Shown piece after piece: positions 26,279 through 35,076 of a stretch of DNA of 64,000 bases; position 1 is the first letter of the stretch; every line of letters begins with the position of its first letter. The DNA is from VBDM01 sp035651815. Lineage in GTDB: Bacteria > Pseudomonadota > Gammaproteobacteria > Burkholderiales > SG8-39. Where the stretch lies: contig DASRFB010000018.1 of NCBI GenBank assembly GCA_035651815.1, forward strand, positions 1 to 64,000, read 5' to 3'. Below the pieces are notes generated by a model. That model ran no database searches, was not told where the DNA came from, and worked only from the letters and a program-made list of their open reading frames with translations. The position numbers were made by a program, and so were the translations under genes.

Positions 26279-26977
26279 ATGCTCGAGATCCGCAAGGCCG
26301 ACGAAAGGGGCTACGCCGACCACGGCTGGCTGCGCTCCTTCCACACCTTCTCCTTCGCCGACTACTACGATCCGCGCCACATGGGCTTCGGGCCGCTGCG
26401 CGTGATCAACGAGGACCGCATCAAGCCGGGAACCGGCTTCGGCACGCACGGCCACCGCGACATGGAGATCATCAGCTACGTGCTCGAGGGCGCGCTCGCG
26501 CACAAGGACAGCATGGGCACGGGCTCGACCATCGTGCCGGGCGACGTGCAGCGCATGAGCGCGGGCACGGGCGTGATGCACAGCGAGTTCAACCACGCCG
26601 ACGACGCGGTCACGCACTTCCTGCAGATCTGGATCGAGCCCAACGTGCGCGGTATCGCGCCGGAATACGAGCAGAAGCATTTCGACGCGGCGTCGAAGCG
26701 GGGACGTCTGCGGCTGGTCGCGTCGCCCGACGGCCGCGACGGCTCGGTACGGATCCACCAGGATGCGTCGCTCTACGCCGCTCTGCTCGACGGCGCCGAG
26801 CGGGTGTCGCACGCGCTCGCCGACGGACGGCGCGCCTACGTGCACGTCGCGCGCGGCAAGGTGACCGTCAACGGCCAGCCGCTCGAGGCCGGCGACGCGC
26901 TCAAGGCCACGAGCACGAAGGAACTCGTCCTGGAGAACGGCCGGGACGCCGAAGTCCTGCTGTTCGACCTCGCATAA
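26279..26977 (+). CDS. pirin family protein
   Basis: This 232-aa bicupin starts MLEIRKADERGYADHGWLRS and contains the metal-site residues in FGTHGHRDMEIISYVLEG and in GTGVMHSEFNHA (His, His, His, Glu). It is of the YhaK/YhhW type, some of which have quercetin 2,3-dioxygenase activity; others act as redox sensors. The real substrate is unknown. It leads a run of same-strand genes (DoxX, intradiol dioxygenase-like, SnoaL-like, LigB-like). Confidence 0.92.
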   Translation: MLEIRKADERGYADHGWLRSFHTFSFADYYDPRHMGFGPLRVINEDRIKPGTGFGTHGHRDMEIISYVLEGALAHKDSMGTGSTIVPGDVQRMSAGTGVMHSEFNHADDAVTHFLQIWIEPNVRGIAPEYEQKHFDAASKRGRLRLVASPDGRDGSVRIHQDASLYAALLDGAERVSHALADGRRAYVHVARGKVTVNGQPLEAGDALKATSTKELVLENGRDAEVLLFDLA

Positions 26978-26988
26978 GGAGAACGAAA

Positions 26989-27390
26989 ATGGCCGCACAG
27001 AATCTGGCTTCACTCGTGGGACGCGTCCTGCTCGTCCTGATCTTCCTCGGCTCGGGCCTGGACAAGGTCGCGCACCAGGAGGCGACCCTCGGCTACATGA
27101 GCAGCGTCCATCTCCCGGCGGCGCAGCTCCTGCTGTGGCTCTCGGTGCTGGTCGAGATCGGCGCGGGGCTCGCGATCGTCCTCGGCTGGAAGGCCCGCTG
27201 GGCCGCGGCGCTGCTCTTCCTCTGGATGATCCCGGTTACCGCGGTCTTTCACAACCCGTGGGCAGGCGACCCTTCGCAGGCGCCCATGCAGATGATCCAC
27301 CTGATGAAGAACATCTCGATCATGGGCGGCCTGCTGCTCGCGCTCGCGTTCGGACCGGGCCGATGGAGTGTCGACGGGAGAAGGGCGTGA
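26989..27390 (+). CDS. DoxX family membrane protein
   Basis: This 133-aa protein has four membrane segments and the DoxX opening VGRVLLVLIFLGSGLDKV, then LLLWLSVLVEIGAGLAIVLGWKARWAA. DoxX proteins are small integral membrane proteins. Some belong to quinol oxidases and some sit with redox stress genes, and most have no assigned reaction. A GGAG-type ribosome-binding site (AAGGAGAACGAAA) lies upstream of the ATG. The stop overlaps the GTG start of the next gene. Confidence 0.9.
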   Translation: MAAQNLASLVGRVLLVLIFLGSGLDKVAHQEATLGYMSSVHLPAAQLLLWLSVLVEIGAGLAIVLGWKARWAAALLFLWMIPVTAVFHNPWAGDPSQAPMQMIHLMKNISIMGGLLLALAFGPGRWSVDGRRA

Positions 27391-28040
27391 CGCCGACTCC
27401 CTGCATCCCGGATCGAAGGCGGCGCCGGCTCGTCGTTGCGGGCGGCGCCTTTGCGGCGCTCGCCGGGCTGCCCGCGCTCGCGCAGGCGCTGCGGCTCACG
27501 CCGCCGACCACCGAGGGCCCGTTCTATCCCGACCGGCTCCCGGCCGATCGCGACGCCGACCTCGCGCGCGTCGCCGGCCGCAGCGGCACGGCCGAGGGTC
27601 GCCTGCTCTACGTCGCGGGCCGCGTGCTCGACGCGCGCGGGCGCCCCATCCCGAACGCCGGCATCGAGCTGTGGCAGGCGAACGCGCGCGGGCGCTACAT
27701 CCACAGCGCCGACACCGACGCCTCCGGGCCGCTCGATCCGAACTTCCAGGGCTACGCCGCGCTCGCGACCGACGGGGAAGGGCGCTACCGGATCCGCACC
27801 GTCCTGCCCGGGCCTTACCCGGGGCGAACCCGCCATCTGCATTTCAACTTCGGAAGCGGACGCACGAAGCTCACGACCCAGATGTTCTTCGAGGGCGAGC
27901 GCGGCAACGAGCGCGACGGCGTGTACCGCGCGCTCGACGCGGAGGAGCGGCGCGCGGCCACGGGACACTACGTCGACCGCGCGGCCGGAATGGAGCCGCG
28001 ATCGCTCGCCGTCTCCTGGGACGTCGTGCTGCGCGCGTGA
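27387..28040 (+). CDS. secreted intradiol dioxygenase-like protein
   Basis: This 217-aa protein has a Tat-like N-terminus (DRRRRRLVVAGGAFAALAGLPALA), followed by LTPPTTEGPFYPD, the family opening. The four iron ligands of intradiol ring-cleavage dioxygenases are all visible: Tyr104 (GRYIHS), Tyr144 (GPYPGRT), His150 and His152 (RHLHF). Ligand spacing follows the short, single-chain type and not protocatechuate 3,4-dioxygenase. Export makes a role on extracellular or periplasmic aromatics likely; the substrate is unknown. I chose the GTG at 27387 because GGGAGAAGG precedes it and it overlaps the DoxX stop; ATG 27363 is the alternative. Confidence 0.85.
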   Translation: MTPTPCIPDRRRRRLVVAGGAFAALAGLPALAQALRLTPPTTEGPFYPDRLPADRDADLARVAGRSGTAEGRLLYVAGRVLDARGRPIPNAGIELWQANARGRYIHSADTDASGPLDPNFQGYAALATDGEGRYRIRTVLPGPYPGRTRHLHFNFGSGRTKLTTQMFFEGERGNERDGVYRALDAEERRAATGHYVDRAAGMEPRSLAVSWDVVLRA

Positions 28041-28044
28041 CGCC

Positions 28045-28431
28045 ATGACCGACAAGCTCGCGCGCAACAGGGCGAACGTCCAGGCGTTCTACGACCTCGC
28101 GTTCAACCGATCCCAGCCCGCCGAGGCGATGGCGAAATACGCTGGCGACGTCTACATCCAGCACAATCCCGCGGTCGCGAACGGCAAGCAGGCGTTCGTC
28201 GACTACTTCACGCGCATGGCGGCGGAGTACCCGGGCAAGCGCGTGCATTTCGTGCGCGTCATCGCCGAGGGCGACTACGTCGTCCTGCATTGCCGCCAGC
28301 AGTGGCCGGGCGACTCGGACTGGGCCGGCATCGACATCTTCCGCTGCGACGACGAGGGCAAGGTGGTCGAGCACTGGGACGTGCTGCAGCGCGTGCCCGA
28401 GAAGTCCGCCAACGGCAACACGATGTTCTGA
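28045..28431 (+). CDS. SnoaL-like / NTF2-fold polyketide cyclase-type protein
   Basis: This 128-aa protein has the SnoaL-like pattern: NVQAFYDLAFN, a YIQHNPAVANGKQAFVDYF segment with the conserved His-Asn-Pro, and a C-terminal HWDVLQRVPEKSANGNTMF. Family members include polyketide cyclases and many uncharacterised nuclear-transport-factor-2 fold proteins. The ATG lies 2 bases after the intradiol dioxygenase-like stop. The next gene begins 11 bases later, so these form one operon. Confidence 0.88.
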   Translation: MTDKLARNRANVQAFYDLAFNRSQPAEAMAKYAGDVYIQHNPAVANGKQAFVDYFTRMAAEYPGKRVHFVRVIAEGDYVVLHCRQQWPGDSDWAGIDIFRCDDEGKVVEHWDVLQRVPEKSANGNTMF

Positions 28432-28442
28432 CGGAGACCGCG

Positions 28443-29225
28443 ATGTCGTCCACGATCCCGGCGGTGTTCTTCGGCCACGGCAGCCCGATGAATGCGCTCG
28501 CGCGCAACGAATACTCCGAGGCGTGGAAGCGCGTCGGCGAGTCGCTGCCGAGGCCGCGCGCCGTGCTCGCGGTGTCCGCGCACTGGTACACGCGCGGGAC
28601 GCTCGTGACCGCCGACGAGCGCCCGAAGACCGTGCACGATTTCTACGGCTTCCCGAAGGCGCTGTTCGACGTCGAGTACCCGGCGCCGGGCGACCCGGCG
28701 CTCGTCGAGCGGGTGCGCGAGCTGCTCGCGCCGGTCGCGGTGCGCCCCGACCGCTCGTGGGGGCTCGACCACGGCACGTGGTCGGTGCTGGTGCACGTCT
28801 ATCCGAAAGCCGACGTCCCCGTGCTCCAGCTCAGCATCGACGCGACCCAGCCGCCGCAGTTCCACTACGATCTCGGCCGCAAGCTCGCGGCGCTGCGCGA
28901 CGAGGGCGTCCTGCTCGCCGGCTTCGGCAACGTCGTGCACAACCTGCAGGCGATGCGGCGCACCGAGGACGCGGCGCCCTTCGACTGGGCGGCGCGCTTC
29001 GAGTCGGCGATCCGCAAGGCGCTGATCGAGCGCGACCACGACGCGCTCGTGCACTGGGAGCGGCTCGGCGACGATGCGCGCCTGTCGGTGCCGACGCCCG
29101 AGCACTACCTGCCGCTCCTGTACGTCGCGGGCGCGCAGCGCGACCGCGAGCAGGTCTCGATCCCGGCCGACGGCGTCGATCTCGGCTCGATCAGCATGCT
29201 CTGCGCCGTCGTCGGCGCCTCCTAG
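28443..29225 (+). CDS. LigB-type (DODA/YgiD-like) extradiol dioxygenase
   Basis: This 260-aa protein matches the class III extradiol dioxygenase/4,5-DOPA dioxygenase group. It has the opening VFFGHGSPMNA, the SAHWYTRG segment, SWGLDHGTWSVL and GFGNVVHNLQ, whose His residues bind the metal. It is predicted to act in the cytoplasm on a catechol-type substrate, but YgiD homologues mostly lack a known natural substrate. It is the fifth of five closely spaced genes starting with pirin. Confidence 0.9.
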   Translation: MSSTIPAVFFGHGSPMNALARNEYSEAWKRVGESLPRPRAVLAVSAHWYTRGTLVTADERPKTVHDFYGFPKALFDVEYPAPGDPALVERVRELLAPVAVRPDRSWGLDHGTWSVLVHVYPKADVPVLQLSIDATQPPQFHYDLGRKLAALRDEGVLLAGFGNVVHNLQAMRRTEDAAPFDWAARFESAIRKALIERDHDALVHWERLGDDARLSVPTPEHYLPLLYVAGAQRDREQVSIPADGVDLGSISMLCAVVGAS

Positions 29226-29289
29226 CGCGGCCATTCCGGGACGAACCCGAGGCAGATGCGGTAACGTTCCCGGGTCACGGGGAGACGCC

Positions 29290-31095
29290 ATGCATCTGCT
29301 CGAAATCGCCGGAATCTTCTTGCTCACCGCGGTGCTGCTCGTGCCGCTGTTCCGGCGGCTCGGCCTGGGCGCGGTGCTGGGCTACCTCGCGGCCGGGATG
29401 CTGATCGGCCCGTGGGGTCTCGGCCTCGCCGGCGACGTCGACGCGACCCTGGAGTTCGCCGAGTTCGGCGTCGTGCTGCTGCTGTTCCTGATCGGGCTGG
29501 AGCTGGAGCCGCGGCGTCTCTGGGTGCTGCGCCACTCGGTGTTCGGGCTGGGCGGAGCGCAGGTCGCCGTGACCGGCCTCGCGCTCGGCGTCGCCGCGCT
29601 CGCGCTCGGCTTCGACTGGCGCGCGGCGCTCGTGATCGGGCTCGGGCTCGCGATGTCGTCGACCGCGATGGTGCTGACCTCGCTTTCGGAACGCGGCCAG
29701 CTCGCCGACCGCCACGGGCGCGTCGCGTTCGCGGTGCTGCTGTTCCAGGACCTCTCCGTGATCCCGCTGCTCGCGCTCCTGCCGTGGCTCGCGTCGCCGG
29801 AATCGGCGGGCGCGGTCGGCTGGACCGCCGCGGCGAAGGGCCTGGCGGTCATCGTCGCGGTGGTCGCGGCGAGCCGCATCCTCGTGCGACCCGTGCTGAA
29901 AGCGGTCGCGCGCTGGGGCGGTCAGGACGTGTTCACCGCGGCCGCGCTGCTCATGGTCGTCGGGGCGTCGCTCGCCATGACGTGGATCGGCCTGTCGATG
30001 TCGCTCGGCGCCTTCCTCGCCGGCGTGCTGCTCGCCGACTCCGAGTTCCGGCACGAGCTCGAGGCCGACATCGAGCCGTTCAAAGGGCTGCTGCTCGGGC
30101 TGTTCTTCATGGCGGTCGGCATGAGCGCCAACCTCCAGCTCCTCGCCGAGCGGCCCTTCCTCGTCGTCGGGCTCGCCCTCGCGCTGGCGCTCGTGAAATT
30201 CATCCTCGTCTTCGGCATCGCCCGCGTCGCCGGCCACGAGCGCGATCCCGCGTGGCGGCTCGCCGTGGCGCTCGCGCAGGGCGGCGAGTTCGCGTTCGTG
30301 CTGTTCGCGCTCGCCGGGTCGCTCGGCGTGCTCGCGACCGGGGCCTCGGAGCTCCTGGTCCTGGTCGTCACGGTCTCCATGCTCGCCGCGCCGGTGGCGT
30401 TCGCGGTCCAGGACCGCATTGTCGATCCCTGGCTCGCGCAGCGCGTCGCGCCCGAGTTCGACGTCATCGACGGGCCCGGCAACCCGGTGATCATCGCGGG
30501 CTACGGCCGCGTCGGCCAGGTGGTCTCGCGCGTGATGCGCATGGTCGGGCTCCCGTTCACCGCGCTCGAGTCGAGCTTCCAGCAGGTGGACTTCGTGCGC
30601 CGCTACGGCGGCAAGGTCTACTACGGCGACGCCTCCCGCCTCGAGCTGCTCAACGCGGCGAAAGCGGGCGAGGCGAGGCTGTTCGTGCTCGCGATCGACG
30701 ACGTCGACGCATCGGTGAAGACCGCGGCGGTCGTGCGCAGGCATTTCCCGGACCTGCCGATCATCGCGCGCGCGCGCAACCGCACCCACTATTTCCAGCT
30801 GCGCAACCTCGGCATCAAGAACATCTTCCGCGAGACCTTCCCCGCGAGCGTCGACATGGCGCGGCTGGCGCTGCTCATGCTCGGCATGGCGCCCGCGGCG
30901 ACCGAGCGCACCATCGCGCTGTTCCGGAATCACGACGAGGAGCGCCTCGACGCGCAGTACGCCGTGCGCCAGGACGAGGCGCGTCTCATCGAGAGCACGC
31001 GCGAGGCGGCAGACCAGCTGCGCGAGGTGTTCGAGACCGACATCGGCCCCGAGGCGGGATTCGGCCGGCGCGCGTCGAAGGAGCGGGCGGCATGA
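29290..31095 (+). CDS. CPA2-family (Kef-type) monovalent cation:proton antiporter
   Basis: This 601-aa protein has an N-terminal Na_H_Exchanger domain of about twelve helices (residues 1-380), including GLGLAMSSTAMVLTSLSERGQLADRHGR. A cytosolic TrkA-N/RCK domain follows from about residue 400 (PVIIAGYGRVGQVVSRVM). The layout matches KefB/KefC-type glutathione-gated potassium efflux or the related YbaL group. The residue-level gating features cannot be assigned. A GGGGAGACGCC ribosome-binding site precedes the ATG. The TraB-like gene overlaps its stop by 4 bases. Confidence 0.92.
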   Translation: MHLLEIAGIFLLTAVLLVPLFRRLGLGAVLGYLAAGMLIGPWGLGLAGDVDATLEFAEFGVVLLLFLIGLELEPRRLWVLRHSVFGLGGAQVAVTGLALGVAALALGFDWRAALVIGLGLAMSSTAMVLTSLSERGQLADRHGRVAFAVLLFQDLSVIPLLALLPWLASPESAGAVGWTAAAKGLAVIVAVVAASRILVRPVLKAVARWGGQDVFTAAALLMVVGASLAMTWIGLSMSLGAFLAGVLLADSEFRHELEADIEPFKGLLLGLFFMAVGMSANLQLLAERPFLVVGLALALALVKFILVFGIARVAGHERDPAWRLAVALAQGGEFAFVLFALAGSLGVLATGASELLVLVVTVSMLAAPVAFAVQDRIVDPWLAQRVAPEFDVIDGPGNPVIIAGYGRVGQVVSRVMRMVGLPFTALESSFQQVDFVRRYGGKVYYGDASRLELLNAAKAGEARLFVLAIDDVDASVKTAAVVRRHFPDLPIIARARNRTHYFQLRNLGIKNIFRETFPASVDMARLALLMLGMAPAATERTIALFRNHDEERLDAQYAVRQDEARLIESTREAADQLREVFETDIGPEAGFGRRASKERAA

Positions 31096-31970
31096 CGGCG
31101 AGGGCATGGGCCGCGCTGCTGCTCGCGCTGCTGCTCCCGGTCGAGGCGGTCGCGGCGGAGCGCTTCGCCCACGGCATCCTGTGGCGCGTGTCGCGCGACG
31201 GCGTGGCGCCGAGCTACGTCTTCGGCACGATCCACGTCGCCGATCCGCGCGTCCTTGACCTGCCGGAGGCGGTCGGGCGCGCGCTCGGGCGCTCGCGGCG
31301 GCTGTACGTCGAGACCCGGCTCGGCGCGCGCGAGGAGGCGCGGTTCTTCGAGGCCGAGCAGTTCGACGACGGCCGGCGGCTCGAGCCGCTGATCGGCGCC
31401 GAGGCGTACGCGGGCGTGGCCGCCGAGCTGCGCCGACGCAACGTCCCCGACGACGTCATCGCGCGCATCAAGCCGTGGGCCGCTCTGGTCAATCTCACGG
31501 TGCAGCCCGACGACTACGCCAGCGCCACCCTGGATCAAAAAATAGTCGCGATCGCGCGCGCGCACGGCGCGCGCGTGCTGGGCCTCGAGGGGATCGAGGA
31601 GCAGATCGCGGTGTTCGAGCGCATACCGCTCGAGACGCAGATCGCGCTGCTCAAGCACGCGCTCGCGCACCGCGACGAGCTCGCCGCGATGATCGAGCCG
31701 ACGATCCAGGCCTGGATGCGGCGCGACCTCGCCGGGGTGCACGCCGCGAGCGAGCGCGTCGGGCAGCGCTACCCCGAGATGGCCGAGCACTACCGCATCC
31801 TCTACCGCAGCGTGGTCGAGAACCGCACCGTCGTGATGGCGCACCGGCTGTTCATGCCGCTGCGCGAAGGACGCGCCTTCGTCGCGGTCGGCGCCAACCA
31901 CCTCTACGGGCGGCGCGGGCTGCTCGCGCTGATCGAGGAGCAGGGATACCGCGTCACGCGCGTCTACTGA
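31092..31970 (+). CDS. TraB/GumN family protein
   Basis: This 292-aa protein has an N-terminal signal peptide (MTARAWAALLLALLLPVEAVA) and the TraB/GumN opening ILWRVSRDGVAPSYVFGTIHVAD, then the conserved FVAVGANHLYGRRGLLALIEEQGYRV at the C-terminus. The family contains a Tiki-like metalloprotease fold (GTxH and GxxH motifs, both visible here as GTIHV and GANHL). Enzyme activity is not shown for most bacterial members. It is translationally coupled to the antiporter gene (ATGA overlap). Confidence 0.9.
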   Translation: MTARAWAALLLALLLPVEAVAAERFAHGILWRVSRDGVAPSYVFGTIHVADPRVLDLPEAVGRALGRSRRLYVETRLGAREEARFFEAEQFDDGRRLEPLIGAEAYAGVAAELRRRNVPDDVIARIKPWAALVNLTVQPDDYASATLDQKIVAIARAHGARVLGLEGIEEQIAVFERIPLETQIALLKHALAHRDELAAMIEPTIQAWMRRDLAGVHAASERVGQRYPEMAEHYRILYRSVVENRTVVMAHRLFMPLREGRAFVAVGANHLYGRRGLLALIEEQGYRVTRVY

Positions 31971-31988
31971 CCTGCCACCCCGCCGGCG

Positions 31989-33020
31989 CTATCGCGATCG
32001 AGCGCCCGCGGGGCGCAGCAGCTGCCATACCACCACGGCGACCAGGCCGGCCGCGAGCAGCACGGCGGCCGTGGACTTGGGGCGCGTGACCGCGCGCGTG
32101 TAGACGCTCGACATGAATACGTGGCTGTCCTGGCCCTGGCGCTCCTGGAGCGCTGTGCCGCCCGACTGGTGCAGCGAGTCTTCGCCGGCAGCACGCGCCG
32201 GCCGCGCGGTCAGCTGTCGTTTGAACATGAAGTTCTGGAGAAACTTGTCCATCATGCGCGGCGCGTAGTGGGCGGCCGAGGAGAAGAACTTCGCCGCTCC
32301 GCCGACGAAGATGTCGCGCTTCGGGTATTGCGAGGCGATGAGGATCGCGTCGGCGACCAGCTCGGGCGCGTAGATCGGCCCGGGGAGCTTGGGCTCGACG
32401 TCCATGAAGTTCTTGGCGTGGGCGACGTACATGGTGTCGACCGCGGCGGGCTTGATGAGCGTCACCGAGACCGGCGCCTTCTCCTGCTCGAGCTCGAGGC
32501 GCAGCGAGTCCGTGAAGCCCTTGACGGCGTGCTTCGACGCCGAGTAGATCCCCTGCAGCGGGATCGCGACGTCGGAGACCTCGCTGCCGAGGTTGATGAG
32601 CGCGCCGCCGTGCTGCTTGAGGTGCTCCACCGCGACGATCGAGCCGTACACCACGCCCCAGAAGTTGGTCTCGAAGAGCTTCCTCTGGTCCTCGACGGGG
32701 ATCTGCTCGATGCGGCCGTAGATCGACACGCCGGCGTTGTTGATCCAGGTGTCGAAGCGGTCGAAGCGCTTCAGCGCCTGCGCGGCGATGTTGCGCACGT
32801 CCTTCTCCTTGCCGACGTCGGCGACGACGTAGATCGACTGGCAACCGTAGCACTTGGCGAGCTCGCCCGTGAGCTGCTTCAGCGCCTTCTCGTTGCGCGA
32901 GGCGAGCACGAGCTTCGCGCCGCGCTTGGCGGCGTAGCGCGCGGTCGTGAGACCGATGCCGCTGGAGGCCCCGGTGATGACGATGATCTGGTCCTGGAGC
33001 CGCTTCAGCGGGTATTTCAT
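31989..33020 (-). CDS. short-chain dehydrogenase with C-terminal membrane anchor
   Basis: This 343-aa protein has an SDR core: TGASSGIG near residues 16-23, NNAGVS, the catalytic Ser/Tyr/Lys in INLGSEVSD and YSASKHAVKG. The core ends by about residue 265. The remaining 75 residues include a low-complexity hydrophilic linker and a hydrophobic segment STAAVLLAAGLVAVVVWQLL close to the end, which looks like a single membrane anchor. I chose the ATG at 33020 because the Rossmann fold begins ten residues later; a longer open frame upstream is not needed. It is divergent from the methyltransferase gene, with 120 bases between starts. Confidence 0.88.
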   Translation of the reverse strand: MKYPLKRLQDQIIVITGASSGIGLTTARYAAKRGAKLVLASRNEKALKQLTGELAKCYGCQSIYVVADVGKEKDVRNIAAQALKRFDRFDTWINNAGVSIYGRIEQIPVEDQRKLFETNFWGVVYGSIVAVEHLKQHGGALINLGSEVSDVAIPLQGIYSASKHAVKGFTDSLRLELEQEKAPVSVTLIKPAAVDTMYVAHAKNFMDVEPKLPGPIYAPELVADAILIASQYPKRDIFVGGAAKFFSSAAHYAPRMMDKFLQNFMFKRQLTARPARAAGEDSLHQSGGTALQERQGQDSHVFMSSVYTRAVTRPKSTAAVLLAAGLVAVVVWQLLRPAGARSR

Positions 33021-33140
33021 CTTTTGGGTCCCTTTTGGTTTCGTGAGAACATTGGACACGGCTCGGGCCGCATTTCCCTGGACCGCAAGGAATACCGGGG
33101 AAGCGGCCGGCAGGCAATGGACCGAAAGAAGGATTCCCGG

Positions 33141-33767
33141 ATGTCGTGGCTCATGTCGGCGCTGTACGATCGGTTCATGCGGCAGAGCGAGGATGCCTGT
33201 CTCGGGCGCTGGCGCGCCGAGCTGCTGCACGACCTGTCGGGCAGCGTGCTCGAGATCGGCGCGGGTACGGGCGCCACCCTCCCGCATTATCCGGCGAGCG
33301 TGAGTCGACTCGTGCTGTGCGAGCCCGACCCGCATATGCGCCGGAAGCTGGAGGCGCGGGCCGGGGCGCTCGCCCCGGGCCGCGCCGAGGTCGCCGGCCG
33401 GGCGGCGCATGCGCTCGGGGTCGAGTCGGCGTCGTTCGATGCGGTGGTCTCGTCCCTGGTCCTGTGCTCGGTCCCGGACCAGGGCGCGGCCCTCGCCGAG
33501 ATCGCCCGCGTGCTGAAGCCCCGCGGCCGCCTCGTGTTCCTAGAGCACGTGGCCGCCGACGGCAATCCGCCCCGGCTCAAGTGGCAGAAGCGCATCGAGC
33601 CGGTGTGGAAGCATCTCATGGACAACTGCCATCTCACGCGTCGCACCGAAACCGCGATCGGCGCCGCCGGCTTCAGGATCGAGCGCATCCAGCGCGAGAG
33701 CATCCGCAAGGCGATGCCGCTGGTGCGGCCCAGCATCCGCGGCATCGCCGTTAAAATCGCGGCGTGA
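33141..33767 (+). CDS. class I SAM-dependent methyltransferase
   Basis: This 208-aa protein has motif I VLEIGAGTGATLPHYP, motif II CEPDPHMRRKL and the post-motif DAVVSSLVLCSVPDQGAALAEIARVLKPRGRL. It resembles methyltransferases of the UbiE/Methyltransf_11 group; the substrate is unknown. I chose ATG 33141 because AAGGA lies seven bases upstream; an in-frame ATG at 33117 is possible. The stop overlaps the purN ATG by 4 bases (GTGAAA region), so the two are co-translated. Confidence 0.85.
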   Translation: MSWLMSALYDRFMRQSEDACLGRWRAELLHDLSGSVLEIGAGTGATLPHYPASVSRLVLCEPDPHMRRKLEARAGALAPGRAEVAGRAAHALGVESASFDAVVSSLVLCSVPDQGAALAEIARVLKPRGRLVFLEHVAADGNPPRLKWQKRIEPVWKHLMDNCHLTRRTETAIGAAGFRIERIQRESIRKAMPLVRPSIRGIAVKIAA

Positions 33768-34390
33768 AATCCATCGTCGTCGTCATCTCCGGCCGCGGCA
33801 GCAACATGGAGGCCCTGGTCCGCGCCGACCTCCCGGCGCGGATCGCCGCCGTCGTGAGCAACCGGCCCGAGGCGGCGGGGCTGCGCTTCGCGGCCGAGCG
33901 CGGCATCCCCACCCAGGTCGTCGACCACGAGCGCTATCCCAGCCGCGACGCCTTCGAAGCCGCGCTCGCGCAGGCGCTCGAGCGCCACGAGCCCGACCTG
34001 GTGGCGCTCGCGGGCTTCATGCGCGTGCTCGGCGGCGACGTCGTCGGCCGGTACGAAGGACGAATGCTCAACATCCATCCGTCGCTTCTGCCGTCCTTCC
34101 AGGGGCTGCACACGCACGCGCGCGCGCTCGAGCAAGGCGTGAAGGTGCACGGCTGCACCGTGCACTTCGTGACGCCGGCGCTCGACCACGGCCCGATCGT
34201 GATCCAGGCCGCGGTGCCGGTGCGCCCGGGCGACGACGAGGCGGCGCTCGCCGCGCGCGTGCTGCGCCAGGAGCACGTGATCTATCCGCGCGCTGTGCGC
34301 TGGTTCCTGGAGGGGCGGCTCGTCATCGAGCACGGCGCGGTGCGCCTCGCCGGAAGCGACGAACGACAATTCGTGTGGTCCCACGAATGA
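33764..34390 (+). CDS. purN: phosphoribosylglycinamide formyltransferase
   Basis: This 208-aa protein is PurN, the folate-dependent GAR transformylase of purine synthesis. It has VVVISGRGSNMEAL at the N-terminus, the catalytic Asn-His-Asp arrangement in MLNIHPSLLPSFQGLHTHARAL and TVHFVTPALDHGPIV. The last Asp belongs to the family motif D-x-G-P-I. The C-terminus is close to the usual length. It overlaps the following DUF3108 gene by 4 bases (ATGA). Confidence 0.95.
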   Translation: MKSIVVVISGRGSNMEALVRADLPARIAAVVSNRPEAAGLRFAAERGIPTQVVDHERYPSRDAFEAALAQALERHEPDLVALAGFMRVLGGDVVGRYEGRMLNIHPSLLPSFQGLHTHARALEQGVKVHGCTVHFVTPALDHGPIVIQAAVPVRPGDDEAALAARVLRQEHVIYPRAVRWFLEGRLVIEHGAVRLAGSDERQFVWSHE

Positions 34391-35076
34391 ATCTTCGCTG
34401 GCTGGCGCTCGCGGCGCTCGCGCCGACCGCGCTCTGGGCGGCGCCCCCGCATCACGTGGCGGTCGAATACGACATGAGCCGCAACGACATGGTCATGGCG
34501 CAGCTGAAGGAAACGCTGGACCACGACGGCAAGTCGTACCGCATCGTGTCGGAGGGCAAGGCGAAGGGCATCTTCGCCGTGCTCGCGCCCGGGACCGTGT
34601 TGCGGACGAGCGAGGGCGCCGTCGCGGCCGAAGGACTGCTGCCGCGCGAATACCGGGAGCAGCGCGGAAGCAAATCGGCCTCCGCGAAGTTCGACCGCGC
34701 GGCGCACACCCTCGTGCAGCAGAGAGAGGGCCAGGCCGCCGAGACGCAGCCCCTCCCCGAGCGCGCGCAGGACCGGCTCGCCTACCTGTGGAGCTTCGCC
34801 TTCGTGCCGCCCAAGTCCGGGCACGTCGAGGCCATGGTCGCCGACGGCCGCGGCGCGCCGGTGCGCTACGACTACGCGGTCGCGGGCAGCGAGGTGCTGA
34901 AGACGCCGATCGGCGATCTGCAGACGCTGCACCTGGTCAAGCAGCGCACGCCCGACGACTCGCGCCAGACCGAGGTCTGGCTCGACAAGAAGCGCGATTT
35001 CGTTCCCGTGCGCGTCCTCGTCGTCGAGAAGGACGGCACGCGCCTCGACCAGGTCGCCACGCGCGTCGAGGAATGA
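34387..35076 (+). CDS. DUF3108 periplasmic protein
   Basis: This 229-aa protein has a signal peptide (MNLRWLALAALAPTALWAAP) and then a beta-rich domain of the DUF3108 family (EYDMSRNDMVMAQLKETLDHD; VGxFEVLKTPIGDLQTLHL-type block; WLDKKRDFVPVRVLV). In beta- and gammaproteobacteria such proteins sit next to purN, as here, but have no described activity. ATG 34387 is supported by the 4-base overlap with purN and the signal peptide. It overlaps rsmB by 4 bases. Confidence 0.85.
   Translation: MNLRWLALAALAPTALWAAPPHHVAVEYDMSRNDMVMAQLKETLDHDGKSYRIVSEGKAKGIFAVLAPGTVLRTSEGAVAAEGLLPREYREQRGSKSASAKFDRAAHTLVQQREGQAAETQPLPERAQDRLAYLWSFAFVPPKSGHVEAMVADGRGAPVRYDYAVAGSEVLKTPIGDLQTLHLVKQRTPDDSRQTEVWLDKKRDFVPVRVLVVEKDGTRLDQVATRVEE

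Noticed and set aside
33021..33410. Long N-terminal extension of the SDR gene
   Set aside because: It is antisense to the methyltransferase gene and contains no SDR sequence; the Rossmann fold starts ten residues after ATG 33020.
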